A DNA stretch of 64,000 nt. It comes from Nonomuraea jiangxiensis (GTDB taxonomy: Bacteria > Actinomycetota > Actinomycetes > Streptosporangiales > Streptosporangiaceae). Shown one piece after another: positions 45,804-54,004 of this stretch (the first letter of the stretch is position 1; the number at the start of each line of letters is the position of its first letter). The notes under the pieces are model-generated. The model saw only the letters and a program-made list of their open reading frames with translations, did not search any database and was not told the DNA's origin. Made by a program: the position numbers and the translations under genes. The stretch covers positions 62,001 to 126,000 of the forward strand of contig NZ_FNDJ01000016.1 in the NCBI RefSeq assembly GCF_900099965.1, in the 5' to 3' direction.

Positions 45804-46475
45804 TCAGGCGCTGCCGAGCAGGGCCGAGCTGAGCCCGCAGATGGCGGTGATCAGGGTCTCGCCCAGCCGCCGCCAGGACCGCTCGGCCTCGGCCGCCGGA
45901 ATCCGCCCGCCGGCCAGGTCGGCCTCCAGCTCCGCGCTCATGTGCACGATGAGCTGGCGGGTCATGGCCGCGTTCCTGGCGGTGAGCTCGGGGTCGCGGT
46001 CCTGCCCGCGCGGCGGCCGGAGCTGCTCCAGGCGGCGGAACGAGGGCGTGCGCAGGTGCGCCTGGATCACGTACTCGCGCAGCGAGGGCTCCACCACCGC
46101 CTGGGCGAGGAACCGCCCGTACCAGGAGGGGGTGCCCAGTTCGATGTGGTGCTCGATGCTCGGCACGATGACGCAGGCGATCCAGTCCCGCAGCGACACC
46201 TCGCCGGAGCCCTCCAGCGCGGCCGCCATCGGGGCGCGGTGCCGCTCGATCGCTTCCGCGTGGCGGGTGAGTATCGCCTGGATCAGCTCGTCGCGGGTGC
46301 TGAAGTGGTACTGCACGGCGGACTTGTTGCGCTGGCCCGCCGCCTCGCCGATCATCCTGATCGAGACGTTCGCGAACCCGTGCTCCGCGTAGAGCCGCTC
46401 CGCGGTGTGCATCAGCTTGTCCCTGGCGCGTGCCGAGCGGGTGGACGGCGTGACATCGGCCGCGCTGGCTTTCAT
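45804..46475 (-). CDS. TetR-family regulator of the P450-MFS operon
   Basis: This 223-aa repressor-type protein has the TetR HTH at ARDKLMHTAERLYAEHGFANVSIRMIGEAAGQRNKSAVQYHFSTRDELIQAIL. The ligand-binding helical domain follows (PSIEHHIELGTPSWYGRFLAQAVVEPSLREYV). Its ATG overlaps the MFS stop (ATGA), so it is the third gene of the P450-MFS-TetR operon. The palindrome at 49257-49274 upstream of the P450 is its likely autoregulated operator (inference). The HTH recognition helix SAVQYHF differs from the common ALYYHF. Confidence 0.85.
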   Translation of the reverse strand: MKASAADVTPSTRSARARDKLMHTAERLYAEHGFANVSIRMIGEAAGQRNKSAVQYHFSTRDELIQAILTRHAEAIERHRAPMAAALEGSGEVSLRDWIACVIVPSIEHHIELGTPSWYGRFLAQAVVEPSLREYVIQAHLRTPSFRRLEQLRPPRGQDRDPELTARNAAMTRQLIVHMSAELEADLAGGRIPAAEAERSWRRLGETLITAICGLSSALLGSA

Positions 46476-47947
46476 GAAAGATCCCTGATCTCGTCTTTCC
46501 TAGCCGCCCGTGACTCGTCCGGCGGCACGTTCTCCTCGTACGCTCCCCGCCGGCCCGGGATGAAAACCGCGATCACGAACGCGAGCAGCGCCGCGCCCCC
46601 GCCGATGAGAAGGGCGGTCCGGAACCCGTCGAAGGAGGTCACGCTCTGCGTCCCGAACCGGGTGACCATGTGGGCCAGTACGACCGAGACCACGGCGCTG
46701 GACGTCGAGGTGCCGATCGAGCGCATGAGCGCGTTCAGGCCGTTGGCCGCGCCGGTCTCCGACGTCGGCACCGACGACATGATCAGCGCGGGCATCGCGG
46801 CGTAGGTGATGCCCACCCCCGCGCTGACGATGCAGCCGAACACGATGATCTCCCAGACGCCGTCCATCAGCACCGTGCCCAGGCCGTAGCCTGCGGCGAT
46901 CACCACCGCCCCCGCCATCAGTGACACCTTCGGCCCCCACCCGGTCGACAGCCGCGCCGCGAGCGGCGACATCGCCATCATCACCAGCCCGCCGGGGGCC
47001 AGGCACAGGCCGATCACCAGCAACGACTGGCCGAGACCGTATCCCGTCGCGGTCGGCAGCGCCAGCAGCTGCGGCAGCACCAGCGACATCGCGAACATGG
47101 CGAAGCCCAGCATGACGGAGGCGACGTTCGTCAGCAGCACCCGGCGGCGCGCGGAGATCCGCAGGTCCACCAGGGGCCGCGGCGAGCGCAACTCCCACCA
47201 GCCCCACAACGCCAGGATCACCGCGGCGGCGGCGAACAGCCCCAGCGTCGTGAGGCTCGTCCAGCCCCAGTCGCCGCCCTTGGAGATCGCCAGCAGCAGG
47301 CACACCAGCCCGGCCGACAGCCCGGCCGCGCCGACCAGGTCGAACCGGCCGCCGGTACGCACCGGCGACTCCGGCACCACGACCAGCACGACGACGGCCA
47401 CCACCGCCCCGAACCCGGCCGAGACCCAGAACAGCGCGTGCCAGTCGGCGATCTCGGCCAGCACCGCGGCCCCCGGCAGCCCCAGCGCGCTGCCCACGCC
47501 CAGGGACGAGCTCATCAGCCCCATGGCCGAGCCGAGCCGGTCGGCGGGCAGCTCGTCGCGCATGATGCTGATCCCCAGCGGGATCACCCCGGCCGCCGCG
47601 CCCTGCAGCGTACGGCCCACGATCATCGGGATCAGCGAGCCGCTGACGGCGCATACGACGGACCCGGCCACCAGCAGGCACAGGCAGATCATCAGGATCC
47701 GCCGCTTGCCGTACATGTCGCCCAGGCGCCCGAACACCGGGGTGGCCACCGCGCCCGCCAGCAGGGTCGCGGTGATGGCCCACGAGGTGTTCGAGGCCGA
47801 GGCGTGCAGCAACGCCGGCAGTTGCGGGACCAGCGGGATCACCAGGGTCTGCATGAGCGCGACCATGATGCCCGCCAGGGCCAGCACCGCCACGGTCATG
47901 CGGCCGCCCGGCGCCGGCTTCGCGGCGCCGGGGACCGCTGTCGTCAT
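46472..47947 (-). CDS. MFS multidrug exporter (EmrB/QacA, DHA2-like)
   Basis: This 491-aa membrane protein has about 14 predicted segments. Motifs include MQTLVIPLVPQLPALL in TM1, motif A GRLGDMYGKRRILM after TM2, and motif C-like GLMSSSLGVGSALGLPGAAVL. These mark a proton-driven drug antiporter of the DHA2 type. Placed between a P450 and a TetR gene, it may export the P450 product or the inducing compound. It starts at ATG 47947, 49 bp after the P450 stop. The cytoplasmic C-terminal tail is YEENVPPDESRAARKDEIRDLS. Confidence 0.87.
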   Translation of the reverse strand: MTTAVPGAAKPAPGGRMTVAVLALAGIMVALMQTLVIPLVPQLPALLHASASNTSWAITATLLAGAVATPVFGRLGDMYGKRRILMICLCLLVAGSVVCAVSGSLIPMIVGRTLQGAAAGVIPLGISIMRDELPADRLGSAMGLMSSSLGVGSALGLPGAAVLAEIADWHALFWVSAGFGAVVAVVVLVVVPESPVRTGGRFDLVGAAGLSAGLVCLLLAISKGGDWGWTSLTTLGLFAAAAVILALWGWWELRSPRPLVDLRISARRRVLLTNVASVMLGFAMFAMSLVLPQLLALPTATGYGLGQSLLVIGLCLAPGGLVMMAMSPLAARLSTGWGPKVSLMAGAVVIAAGYGLGTVLMDGVWEIIVFGCIVSAGVGITYAAMPALIMSSVPTSETGAANGLNALMRSIGTSTSSAVVSVVLAHMVTRFGTQSVTSFDGFRTALLIGGGAALLAFVIAVFIPGRRGAYEENVPPDESRAARKDEIRDLS

Positions 47948-47996
47948 GGAGACTCTTCGCGGAGTGCCGCCGGCTCCCGCCGCCGGTGCTCAGGAG

Positions 47997-49220
47997 TCAC
48001 CAGGTGACCCATACGTCCTGGAGCCCTCCGGACATCCCACCGGTACGCAGTTGCAGGCGGTCCGCGGAGTCCCGCAGCCGCAGGCCGGGCAGTCGCCGGA
48101 TCAGGGTGCTCAGGACAACCTGGAGCTCCACCCGGGCCAGCGGCTGCCCGAGGCAGTAGTGCCTCCCGGCGCCGAAGGTGAGGTGCTGGGCGCTGTTCTC
48201 CCGGCGCGGGTCGAAGCGGTCGGGGTCGGGGAACTTGTCCGGGTCGCGGTTGGCGGCGGGGACGTTCGGGATCATGGTGCTGCCCGCCGGGCACTTCGTC
48301 CCGCTGAGCTCGATGTCCTCGGTGAGGAACCTGGGCACCCCGCCGATCGCCGACAGCGTGCTGTCCAGGCGCAGCACCTCCTCCACGGTGCCCGGGACGA
48401 GCTCGGGGTCGTCGATCACGGCCTCGTAGCGCTCACGGTCCGAGAGCAGCATCGCGACCATGATGGCGATCATGTTGGAGGTCGTCTCGTGGCCGGCCAG
48501 CAGCAGGCCGCGTACGGTGGCGATGAGCTCGCCCTGGCTGAGCCGGCCGTCCTCGGCGTCGCTGATCTGGGTCAGCTCGCTGAGCAGGTCGTCGCCCGGG
48601 TCGGCCCGGTTGCGGTCGACCAGGTCCGACACGTACGCGGTGAACTCCTGGTAGGCCCGGTCGACCTCGTCCTGCGTGTAGCGGGTCAGCGTCAGCATGA
48701 CGCGGGACCAGTGCGCGAACTTGTCCTGGTCCTCGCTCGGCGCGCCGATCAGCGCGCAGATGACCCGCACCGGAAGCGGCAGGCCGAGCCCGGCCGACAG
48801 GTTACCCGGGGAGCCCTTGGCCAGCATGGCGTCCAGCAGGTCGTCGGTCATCGCCTGGACCCTGGGCCGCCACACCTCCATCTTGCGTGCCGTGAACCAG
48901 CCGCTGAGCAACCGGCGCCAGCGCATGTGGTCCTGTCCCTCGCCGACGCTCGCGGAGCCGTCCCTGCGCCGGCTGAACAGGCCGCCGTCCTCGGTGGTGG
49001 ACAGCCGGGCGGCGCCCTCCCTGGCGAGGTTGCGGCTGAACCGGGGGTCCGCCATCACGGCGCGGGCGTCGTCGTACCTGGTCACCATGGTGGCGGTGTC
49101 GCCACTCGGCAGCCGTACGTGCGCCACCGGGCACTTCTCTCTCAATTCCGCCAGCAGCGGCGGCGGCTCCAGGGCCGTGGGTCGGTCGAAGGGGAAATCT
49201 GGAATGGCTTCAGCAGTCAC
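47997..49220 (-). CDS. Cytochrome P450
   Basis: This 407-aa soluble bacterial P450 has oxygen-binding I-helix LLLAGHETTS, K-helix EEVLR (ExxR), and heme loop FGAGRHYCLG with ligand Cys356. The start is GTG 49220, because GGAGG lies five bases upstream and the longer frame from 49301 only adds non-family residues. It needs a redox partner; none is in this operon, but a ferredoxin is encoded at 51956-52156. It belongs to the class that hydroxylates small hydrophobic natural products or xenobiotics; the substrate is unknown. Confidence 0.92.
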   Translation of the reverse strand: MTAEAIPDFPFDRPTALEPPPLLAELREKCPVAHVRLPSGDTATMVTRYDDARAVMADPRFSRNLAREGAARLSTTEDGGLFSRRRDGSASVGEGQDHMRWRRLLSGWFTARKMEVWRPRVQAMTDDLLDAMLAKGSPGNLSAGLGLPLPVRVICALIGAPSEDQDKFAHWSRVMLTLTRYTQDEVDRAYQEFTAYVSDLVDRNRADPGDDLLSELTQISDAEDGRLSQGELIATVRGLLLAGHETTSNMIAIMVAMLLSDRERYEAVIDDPELVPGTVEEVLRLDSTLSAIGGVPRFLTEDIELSGTKCPAGSTMIPNVPAANRDPDKFPDPDRFDPRRENSAQHLTFGAGRHYCLGQPLARVELQVVLSTLIRRLPGLRLRDSADRLQLRTGGMSGGLQDVWVTW

Positions 49221-49256
49221 CGTGTCCTCCAGCTCGGCTGCCCGACCTATCCGAAT

Positions 49257-49274
49257 ATAAGGCGACTGCCTTAT
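49257..49274. promoter_or_regulatory. Palindromic operator candidate upstream of P450 operon
   Basis: The sequence ATAAGGC-GACT-GCCTTAT is a perfect 7-bp inverted repeat, 36 bp upstream of the P450 GTG. Directly adjacent and overlapping is a second palindrome ATTGC-G-GCAAT (49273-49283). The surrounding AATATAAGG stretch is AT-rich against the local GC background. It is the probable binding site of the operon's TetR. Confidence 0.65.
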
Positions 49275-49409
49275 TGCGGCAATCGTCATGGAAGGTGTCA
49301 AGTCTCGTGGTCGCTGGAGAAGACCTTGCCCCAGACGCCGCCCGGCCGAACGCCATCCCGGTCAACGCCATCGGACCGGCCAACGGCGGCGTGGGTCAGG
49401 CGGCGTGGG

Positions 49410-49769
49410 TCAGGCGGCGTAGTTCCGCAGGACGCGCAGGGCGTCCGCGGCGTGCGGGCCCTCGGCGGTGAGGCCGGCCTGCTCGGGCGTGAGGCGGCGG
49501 GCGCCGACCCGGCAGAACTCCGCCGCCGGGCCGGCGATCCGGGCCGGGTCGCCGAAGGCCCAAAGGGTCCCATCCGGCGCGGTCAGCTCACAGCGGACCG
49601 GGGCGTCCGGGAGCCCGGCGAGGGCGGCCGCGCGCCAGCGCGCTAGCAACTCGCCCGGCGGCATCCCCCGCTCGGCGACGACCATCCGGTCGGCCAGCCC
49701 GTCGACGGTGACCTCGGCGGACGCGTCGAGAAAAGCCTCGGCCTCCCCGGCGGGCTGACCGCCGATGGC
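49410..49769 (-). pseudogene. Remnant of a maleylpyruvate-isomerase/TIGR03084-like gene
   Basis: An open frame of 119 codons runs from just after a TAG (49770-49772) to 49410. It lacks a family N-terminus. Its start reads GEAEAFLDASAEVTVDGLAD, then GMPPGELLARWRAA, which matches the middle of DinB-like maleylpyruvate isomerase-family proteins. It then jumps directly to a C-terminal domain, APVRCELTAPDGTLWAFG...FCRVGARRLTPEQAGLTAEG...ALRVLRNYAA. The usual 100+ residues between these regions are absent. ATG 49685 could still give a 91-aa peptide, but it would not be a whole enzyme. This is most likely a truncated and internally deleted relic. Confidence 0.6.
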
Positions 49770-49891
49770 CTATAGAACAATATTGGGTCAACCCCGGGCG
49801 AACGCCGTTACCGCATCCTCGTCAAAGCGTCTGTCAACTTTCTCTCCACAGAATCTATACAAACAGGATGAAACGTCCTAATCTCGACATC

Positions 49892-49916
49892 GCTCCAGTC
49901 GTTTTGCGACTGGAGC
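49892..49916 (-). terminator. Hairpin downstream of ThuA gene
   Basis: A perfect 10-bp stem GCTCCAGTCG / CGACTGGAGC with a 5-base loop lies 27 bp past the ThuA stop codon. It lacks a clear U-tract on the minus strand, so it may be a weak terminator or an RNA 3'-end stabiliser. It also marks the edge of an AT-rich patch (49790-49890). Confidence 0.55.
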
Positions 49917-49942
49917 ACCAAACGTCCAGGGCCTGCCGCGCG

Positions 49943-50668
49943 TCATTCCGCCGCCGGACCGCGGCAGGCCCACAACATCCCTCTCTCGATGATGGTGCGC
50001 ACGCTGTCGTGCCGCAGGACGTCGAGGCTGTGCCCGGGGGTCGTGACGAAGATCCGCCCGTCCCCCCAGCGCCGCGTCCAGACCGCCGGGGAGGTGACCT
50101 CCCGGTGCCAGGGGTCCCACGGGCGGACCTGCTGCGTGGTCGTTGCCAGCACGTCGATGTAGTCGTCGGTCAGCACCCAGTACTGCTCGGTGACGAGGTC
50201 GAAGTCCGCGATGCCCGCGGTGATGGGGTGGGTGGCCGCCGCGGGAAGCATGTTCACGGTGTACGGCACGAAGTTGTGGTCTGGCGAACCCTCGTACCAC
50301 TCGGCCGGGTCCTTGCCCGGATGACAGGCGAACTGGCCGCCGATGAGGTGCAGGTAGTCGGAGGAGGCGCGGAAGGAGTCGGCGATGCCGCCGTGCCAGC
50401 CCGCCATCCCGGTGCCCGCGCGGATCGCCGCCTCCAGCCCGCGCAGCTCGGCGGGCTCGATCGTGCCCATGGTGTAGCACTGCACGACGAGGTCCACCCC
50501 GGACATGAAAGCGGAGTCCGCGTACGGTGCCGGAGAGTCCGCCAGGACCACCTCGAACCCGTGCTTGTCCAGGAAGGGCACGAAGAGATCGGTGGCCGCC
50601 ACCGGGACGTGCCCCTCCCAGCCACCCCGTACCACGAGGGCTCTGCGCCCGTTCTCCCTGCCGTCCAT
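49943..50668 (-). CDS. ThuA-domain protein
   Basis: This 241-aa protein has a ThuA-like class I glutamine-amidotransferase fold. It begins RALVVRGGWEGHVPVAATDLFVPFLDKHGFEVVLADSPAPY and contains VDLVVQCYTMGTIEPAELRGLEAAIRAGTGMAGWHGGIADSFR. Its second half has PITAGIADFDLVTEQYWVLTD and GRIFVTTPGHSLDVL. ThuA was first tied to trehalose/sugar utilisation in Sinorhizobium, but most ThuA-like proteins are functionally undefined. The start is ATG 50668, or GTG 50674 two codons earlier. It is the last gene of the TetR-ferredoxin-P450-ThuA operon, 11 bp after the P450. Confidence 0.8.
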   Translation of the reverse strand: MDGRENGRRALVVRGGWEGHVPVAATDLFVPFLDKHGFEVVLADSPAPYADSAFMSGVDLVVQCYTMGTIEPAELRGLEAAIRAGTGMAGWHGGIADSFRASSDYLHLIGGQFACHPGKDPAEWYEGSPDHNFVPYTVNMLPAAATHPITAGIADFDLVTEQYWVLTDDYIDVLATTTQQVRPWDPWHREVTSPAVWTRRWGDGRIFVTTPGHSLDVLRHDSVRTIIERGMLWACRGPAAE

Positions 50669-50679
50669 GGTCACCCCGA

Positions 50680-51954
50680 TCAGCCGCCGATGCCCAGCGG
50701 AAGCGTACGCGGCCCCCGGACCTGCCCCCGGGCCCAGGTCACCCCAGCCGGGTCGGCGAGGTGGAACCGCGGGATCCGCTCCAGCCACACCTCCAGGGCG
50801 ATCTGCAGCTCCATGCGCGCGAGGTGCGAGCCCACGCACCGGTGGATGCCCAGGCCGAACGCGGCGTGCCGGTTGACCTCGCGGTCGATGACCACCTCCC
50901 CGGCCCGGTCGAACTGCGCCGGGTCGCGGTTGGCCGCCGGGAACGACAGCAGGATCCAGTCATCGGCCTTCATGTCGACGCCGTTCCAGCTCATGTCCTC
51001 CTTCACCAGCCGCGCCATCGTGACCGGCGCGTACACCCGCAGGAACTCCTCCATCGCGGTCGGCAGCAGCCCCGGCTCGGCGACCAGCCGCTCGCGGTCG
51101 GCCGGGGTCTTCGCGAGGTGCCACAGCGACGCGCCGATCGCGCTCCACGTCGTGTCGATGCCGGCGATGAGCAGCAGGGCCATCGTGCCGGCCACGTGCG
51201 ACGGCTCCAGCTTACGACCGTAGAGCTCGGCTTCGATGAGGTAGGTCGTGAGGTCGTCACGCGGCCGGTCGACGTGATCGCGGATCTGCGCGAGCAGGTA
51301 GTCGAACAGCCCCGACATCCGGGCCTGGCGCTCTTCCGGCGGCAGGTTGACGCCTTCGAGCACGTTCTCGATGAACTCGCTGAACCGCGGCCCGTCCTCG
51401 GGCGGGAAGCCCAGCATGTCGGCGATGACCCGGATCGGGATGTGCTGCGCGTAGTCCCGGGCGGCGTCCACGACGGCCTGCCCCTCGAACGCGTCGATCA
51501 GCGAGTGACAGAACGCCCGCGTCGCCGCCTCCCGCCGCGCGACCGCGGTCTTGGTGAACGCCGGGAGCAGCAGCTTGCGCGCGTCCCGGTGGAACGGCGG
51601 GTCGGAGGAGATCGGCGGTGTGCTGCCCACGGGGGCCAGATCGCGGGGCGGCCGGAAGTTGCTCATGACGATCGACCGCGACGAGAAGCGCTCGGTGTCG
51701 TACGCGATGGCCGCGACGTCCTCGTAGCGCGTCGGCAACCACCCGCCGCCGAACCGCTCGGTACGCGCGATCGGGCAACGCTGCCGCAGATCGTCCTGGA
51801 TGGGATAGGGGTCGGCCGCCCACTCGGCCTCGACATGGGAGAAGTCGGTCGCCCAGTCCGTCACCGGACCGGTGATGATCTCGCTACGCGTGCCGGGTGG
51901 CAGCTCGCCCTGCCCCTCCCGGTAGTCCTCGACGAAGCGATCATCGACGCTCAT
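50680..51954 (-). CDS. Cytochrome P450 (ferredoxin-coupled)
   Basis: This 424-aa P450 has I-helix LLLIAGIDTTWS, an ExxR in EEFLRVYAPVTMARLV, and the heme loop FGLGIHRCVG with ligand Cys373. DDWILLSFPAANRDPAQF is the usual region before the heme. It starts at ATG 51954 (MSVDDRFVEDYREG), one base after the ferredoxin stop. The gene pair gives a direct electron donor. The substrate is unknown; in such TetR-ferredoxin-P450 groups it is often a steroid, terpenoid or aromatic compound, but nothing here shows which. Confidence 0.92.
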   Translation of the reverse strand: MSVDDRFVEDYREGQGELPPGTRSEIITGPVTDWATDFSHVEAEWAADPYPIQDDLRQRCPIARTERFGGGWLPTRYEDVAAIAYDTERFSSRSIVMSNFRPPRDLAPVGSTPPISSDPPFHRDARKLLLPAFTKTAVARREAATRAFCHSLIDAFEGQAVVDAARDYAQHIPIRVIADMLGFPPEDGPRFSEFIENVLEGVNLPPEERQARMSGLFDYLLAQIRDHVDRPRDDLTTYLIEAELYGRKLEPSHVAGTMALLLIAGIDTTWSAIGASLWHLAKTPADRERLVAEPGLLPTAMEEFLRVYAPVTMARLVKEDMSWNGVDMKADDWILLSFPAANRDPAQFDRAGEVVIDREVNRHAAFGLGIHRCVGSHLARMELQIALEVWLERIPRFHLADPAGVTWARGQVRGPRTLPLGIGG

Positions 51955-51955
51955 G

Positions 51956-52156
51956 TCATGCCTCCTCGATGAGGTCGATCGCCCTTTCCGGGCAGTTGGA
52001 CACCGCCAGGCGCGCCGCGCGCTCCCCCGCGGCCGGCACGACACCGTCACCGGCGACCTGCCCGTAACCCTCGTCGTCCTCCCCGAACAGCTCCGGGGCC
52101 AGGGTGTAGCAGCGGCCGTGGCCGTGGCACCGTTCCTGGTCGATCTGCGCTTTCAC
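51956..52156 (-). CDS. [3Fe-4S]-type ferredoxin for P450
   Basis: This 66-aa electron carrier has cluster ligands Cys10, Cys16 and Cys55 in ERCHGHGRCYTLAPELF and VSNCPERAI. His13 sits where other ferredoxins have Cys or Ala, so the protein should bind a 3Fe-4S, or possibly a His-ligated, cluster. It starts at GTG 52156, with GGAGGG seven bases upstream, and overlaps the tetR stop as GTGA. It passes electrons to the P450 encoded one base downstream, and may also serve the P450 at 47997. Confidence 0.9.
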   Translation of the reverse strand: MKAQIDQERCHGHGRCYTLAPELFGEDDEGYGQVAGDGVVPAAGERAARLAVSNCPERAIDLIEEA

Positions 52157-52770
52157 TGCGTGGCCCTCCTGGGTGAGGTGAGGTCGGCGGGGGCGAGGGC
52201 GGTCACGACGCGGGTGAGCAGCGCGGTCCACTCCTCGTCGTCGACCTGGTGCAGGTCCGGGGTCACGAGCGCGCTGCCCATCGCGAGCAGGAGACAGAAG
52301 TGGGCGAACGCGTCCGGCGACAGCGCGCGATCCAGCTCACCTCGGGCCTGCGCGACGCGTACGAGCTCGCCGATGTAGTCGGCGCGCTCACCCACGTAGT
52401 CCCGCATCGGCCCCGCGACGTCCGCGTCACGCCGGGCCGCCACCAGCGCCTCGACCAGGAGGTGTCCACGGGCGTCGCGCCGCCGCGGCAACCGGCGACC
52501 TGCGGCCACCAGCGACTCGGCCACGGACCGGTCGGGATCGCCGGCGAACAGGTCGGCGAGCAGCCGCCGCCCGTGCTCCCGCAGCGCCGCCACCAGTAAC
52601 TCGGCCTTCGACCCGAAGTGCGCGTAGAGCGCCCCGTTGCTCACGCCCGCGGTCGCGGCGATGTCGGCCACCCGGGTGCCGTCATAACCACGCTGCGCGA
52701 AGACATCGGCGGCGGCCCGCAACAACCGCTCCCGCGTTTCCGCAGCCGTTACGCCCGCTATGCGGCCCAT
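52153..52770 (-). CDS. TetR-family regulator of ferredoxin-P450 operon
   Basis: This 205-aa regulator has the TetR HTH at TRERLLRAAADVFAQRGYDGTRVADIAATAGVSNGALYAHFGSKAELLVAAL, followed by helical ligand-binding sequence. It is the first gene of the operon, and its stop overlaps the ferredoxin GTG. Upstream, AT-rich sequence around 52773-52800 (ATTAAAAGGGCATTCATTTG) should hold the promoter and probably its own operator, but I could not find a clear palindrome there. Confidence 0.87.
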   Translation of the reverse strand: MGRIAGVTAAETRERLLRAAADVFAQRGYDGTRVADIAATAGVSNGALYAHFGSKAELLVAALREHGRRLLADLFAGDPDRSVAESLVAAGRRLPRRRDARGHLLVEALVAARRDADVAGPMRDYVGERADYIGELVRVAQARGELDRALSPDAFAHFCLLLAMGSALVTPDLHQVDDEEWTALLTRVVTALAPADLTSPRRATQ

Positions 52771-52887
52771 GCCTAAATTAAAAGGGCATTCATTTGATTG
52801 GTCAAGGTTCCTGCAGTAGGCGGGTGCTGTTGTCTGAGGCGCTTGCCAATGTCAGTACGGCCCGGCATTCGTGGGAGCCTTGGAGCC

Positions 52888-53754
52888 ATGGGGGCGGTGG
52901 AAGACGAAGAGTCCCTGGCCGCGTTCCTGAGGACGGTGAACGTCGGCGACGTCCTCACCGGGACCGTCGCGGAGGTCACGCAATCACAGACGACCGTGCT
53001 CCTCGACGCCTTCACCAGTGATCCGATCGGCATCATCGGCCCGCTCGATCGTTCCTGGCGGTCTGAACCTCTTGAAGTCGGTGGCCGAGTCTCCGGCGAG
53101 GTCATCGCCGTTGATCTCCGAGAGCGGCAGGTCCGGCTCTCGCGGTCGGCGACCGAGAATCCCCAGCTCTGGGCCTATCTGAAGGCGCTGCGTCCGGGGC
53201 AGCGGCTGGCCGGCACGGTGGCCGCTATCGAACGCTTCGGCGTCTTCGTGGATCTGGACGATGGACCCGACCATCCCGTCTTTCCCGGCGTTGGCTTCAT
53301 CACCATGCCCGAACTGTCCTGGCGCCGCTTCGAGGACCCATCCGAAGTCGTTTCCGTGGGAGAGCACGTCACCTGCGAATTCCTCGTCTTCGACACCTAT
53401 AACGGCGAAGCCCGCTTGTCGCTGCGCGCCACCCGGCCCGACCCGTTCCAGCAGTTCGCACGCCGCGTACACGTGGGGCAGATCCTGCACGGTTCGGTCA
53501 CCAAAGTGGTGCCCATCGGCGTCTTCATCCGCGTGGCAGACGGCATTGAAGGTCTGGTCCACGTCAGTGAACTGGCTGCCACGACTGTTGAGGCATCAGG
53601 CGATGTGGTCCAGGTCGGCGACGAGGTCACCGTGATCATCACTGAGATCGACGTGCAGCGACGCCGGCTCGCCCTGTCGCGCCGCCAAGCCCCCGAGAAG
53701 GCCTGGGACCTCCCATCACCTGCACCTGGGAATCCGCGCGATCCCGCAGGCTGA
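52888..53754 (+). CDS. Three-S1-domain RNA-binding protein
   Basis: This 288-aa protein is made of three S1 OB-folds, at about 19-86 (VGDVLTGTVAEVTQSQ...DLRERQVRLSRS), 103-181 (PGQRLAGTVAAIERFGVFVDL...NGEARLSLRAT) and 196-266 (VGQILHGSVTKVVPIGVFIRVADGIEGLVHVSEL...QRRRLALSRR). The third has the most canonical S1 sequence; the first is the most diverged. It is too short for ribosomal protein S1 and has no RNase domain. Such proteins bind mRNA or ribosomes. ATG 52888 is chosen because similarity starts there; an in-frame ATG at 52798 would lie inside the divergent TetR promoter. Average GC looks slightly lower than neighbours. Confidence 0.8.
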   Translation: MGAVEDEESLAAFLRTVNVGDVLTGTVAEVTQSQTTVLLDAFTSDPIGIIGPLDRSWRSEPLEVGGRVSGEVIAVDLRERQVRLSRSATENPQLWAYLKALRPGQRLAGTVAAIERFGVFVDLDDGPDHPVFPGVGFITMPELSWRRFEDPSEVVSVGEHVTCEFLVFDTYNGEARLSLRATRPDPFQQFARRVHVGQILHGSVTKVVPIGVFIRVADGIEGLVHVSELAATTVEASGDVVQVGDEVTVIITEIDVQRRRLALSRRQAPEKAWDLPSPAPGNPRDPAG

Positions 53755-53905
53755 TCTGTCTCCCAGCCACCATCTATGGGCGGTGGTCACAGCTTCGCTC
53801 TCAGCGCCTGACCAGCCGGGCCATCTATCGCACTAGAAGCGTGCGCGCTAGAAGGTTCGGCCCGGGTGAGGCTGTGAACGACACTTGTGGGGAGAAAGTA
53901 CAAAT

Positions 53906-53933
53906 CCCGGCTTCATCACGAGAGGATGCCGGG
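53906..53933 (+). other. Hairpin upstream of DUF4328 gene
   Basis: The sequence CCCGGCTTCATC-ACGA-GAGGATGCCGGG forms a 12-bp stem with two mismatches, 72 bp before the DUF4328 ATG. It may terminate the S1-protein transcript or lie in the DUF4328 leader. A CTAGAAG heptamer occurs twice 16 bp apart just before (53833-53857). Confidence 0.4.
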
Positions 53934-54004
53934 TCGGACAACTGATCCACTCCTGGTTCGTGGCCCGACATACTGGTTCGTCCCGATTCCGAAAGGGCCG
54001 CGCC

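Noticed and set aside
41659..49769. Genomic island or phage border
   Set aside because: Two gene relics are present, but there is no integrase, transposase, tRNA or direct-repeat attachment site, and base composition stays uniform apart from a short AT-rich patch.
46472..52770. Natural-product biosynthetic cluster
   Set aside because: Two P450s, an exporter and regulators are suggestive, but there is no polyketide, peptide, terpene or RiPP core enzyme in the window.
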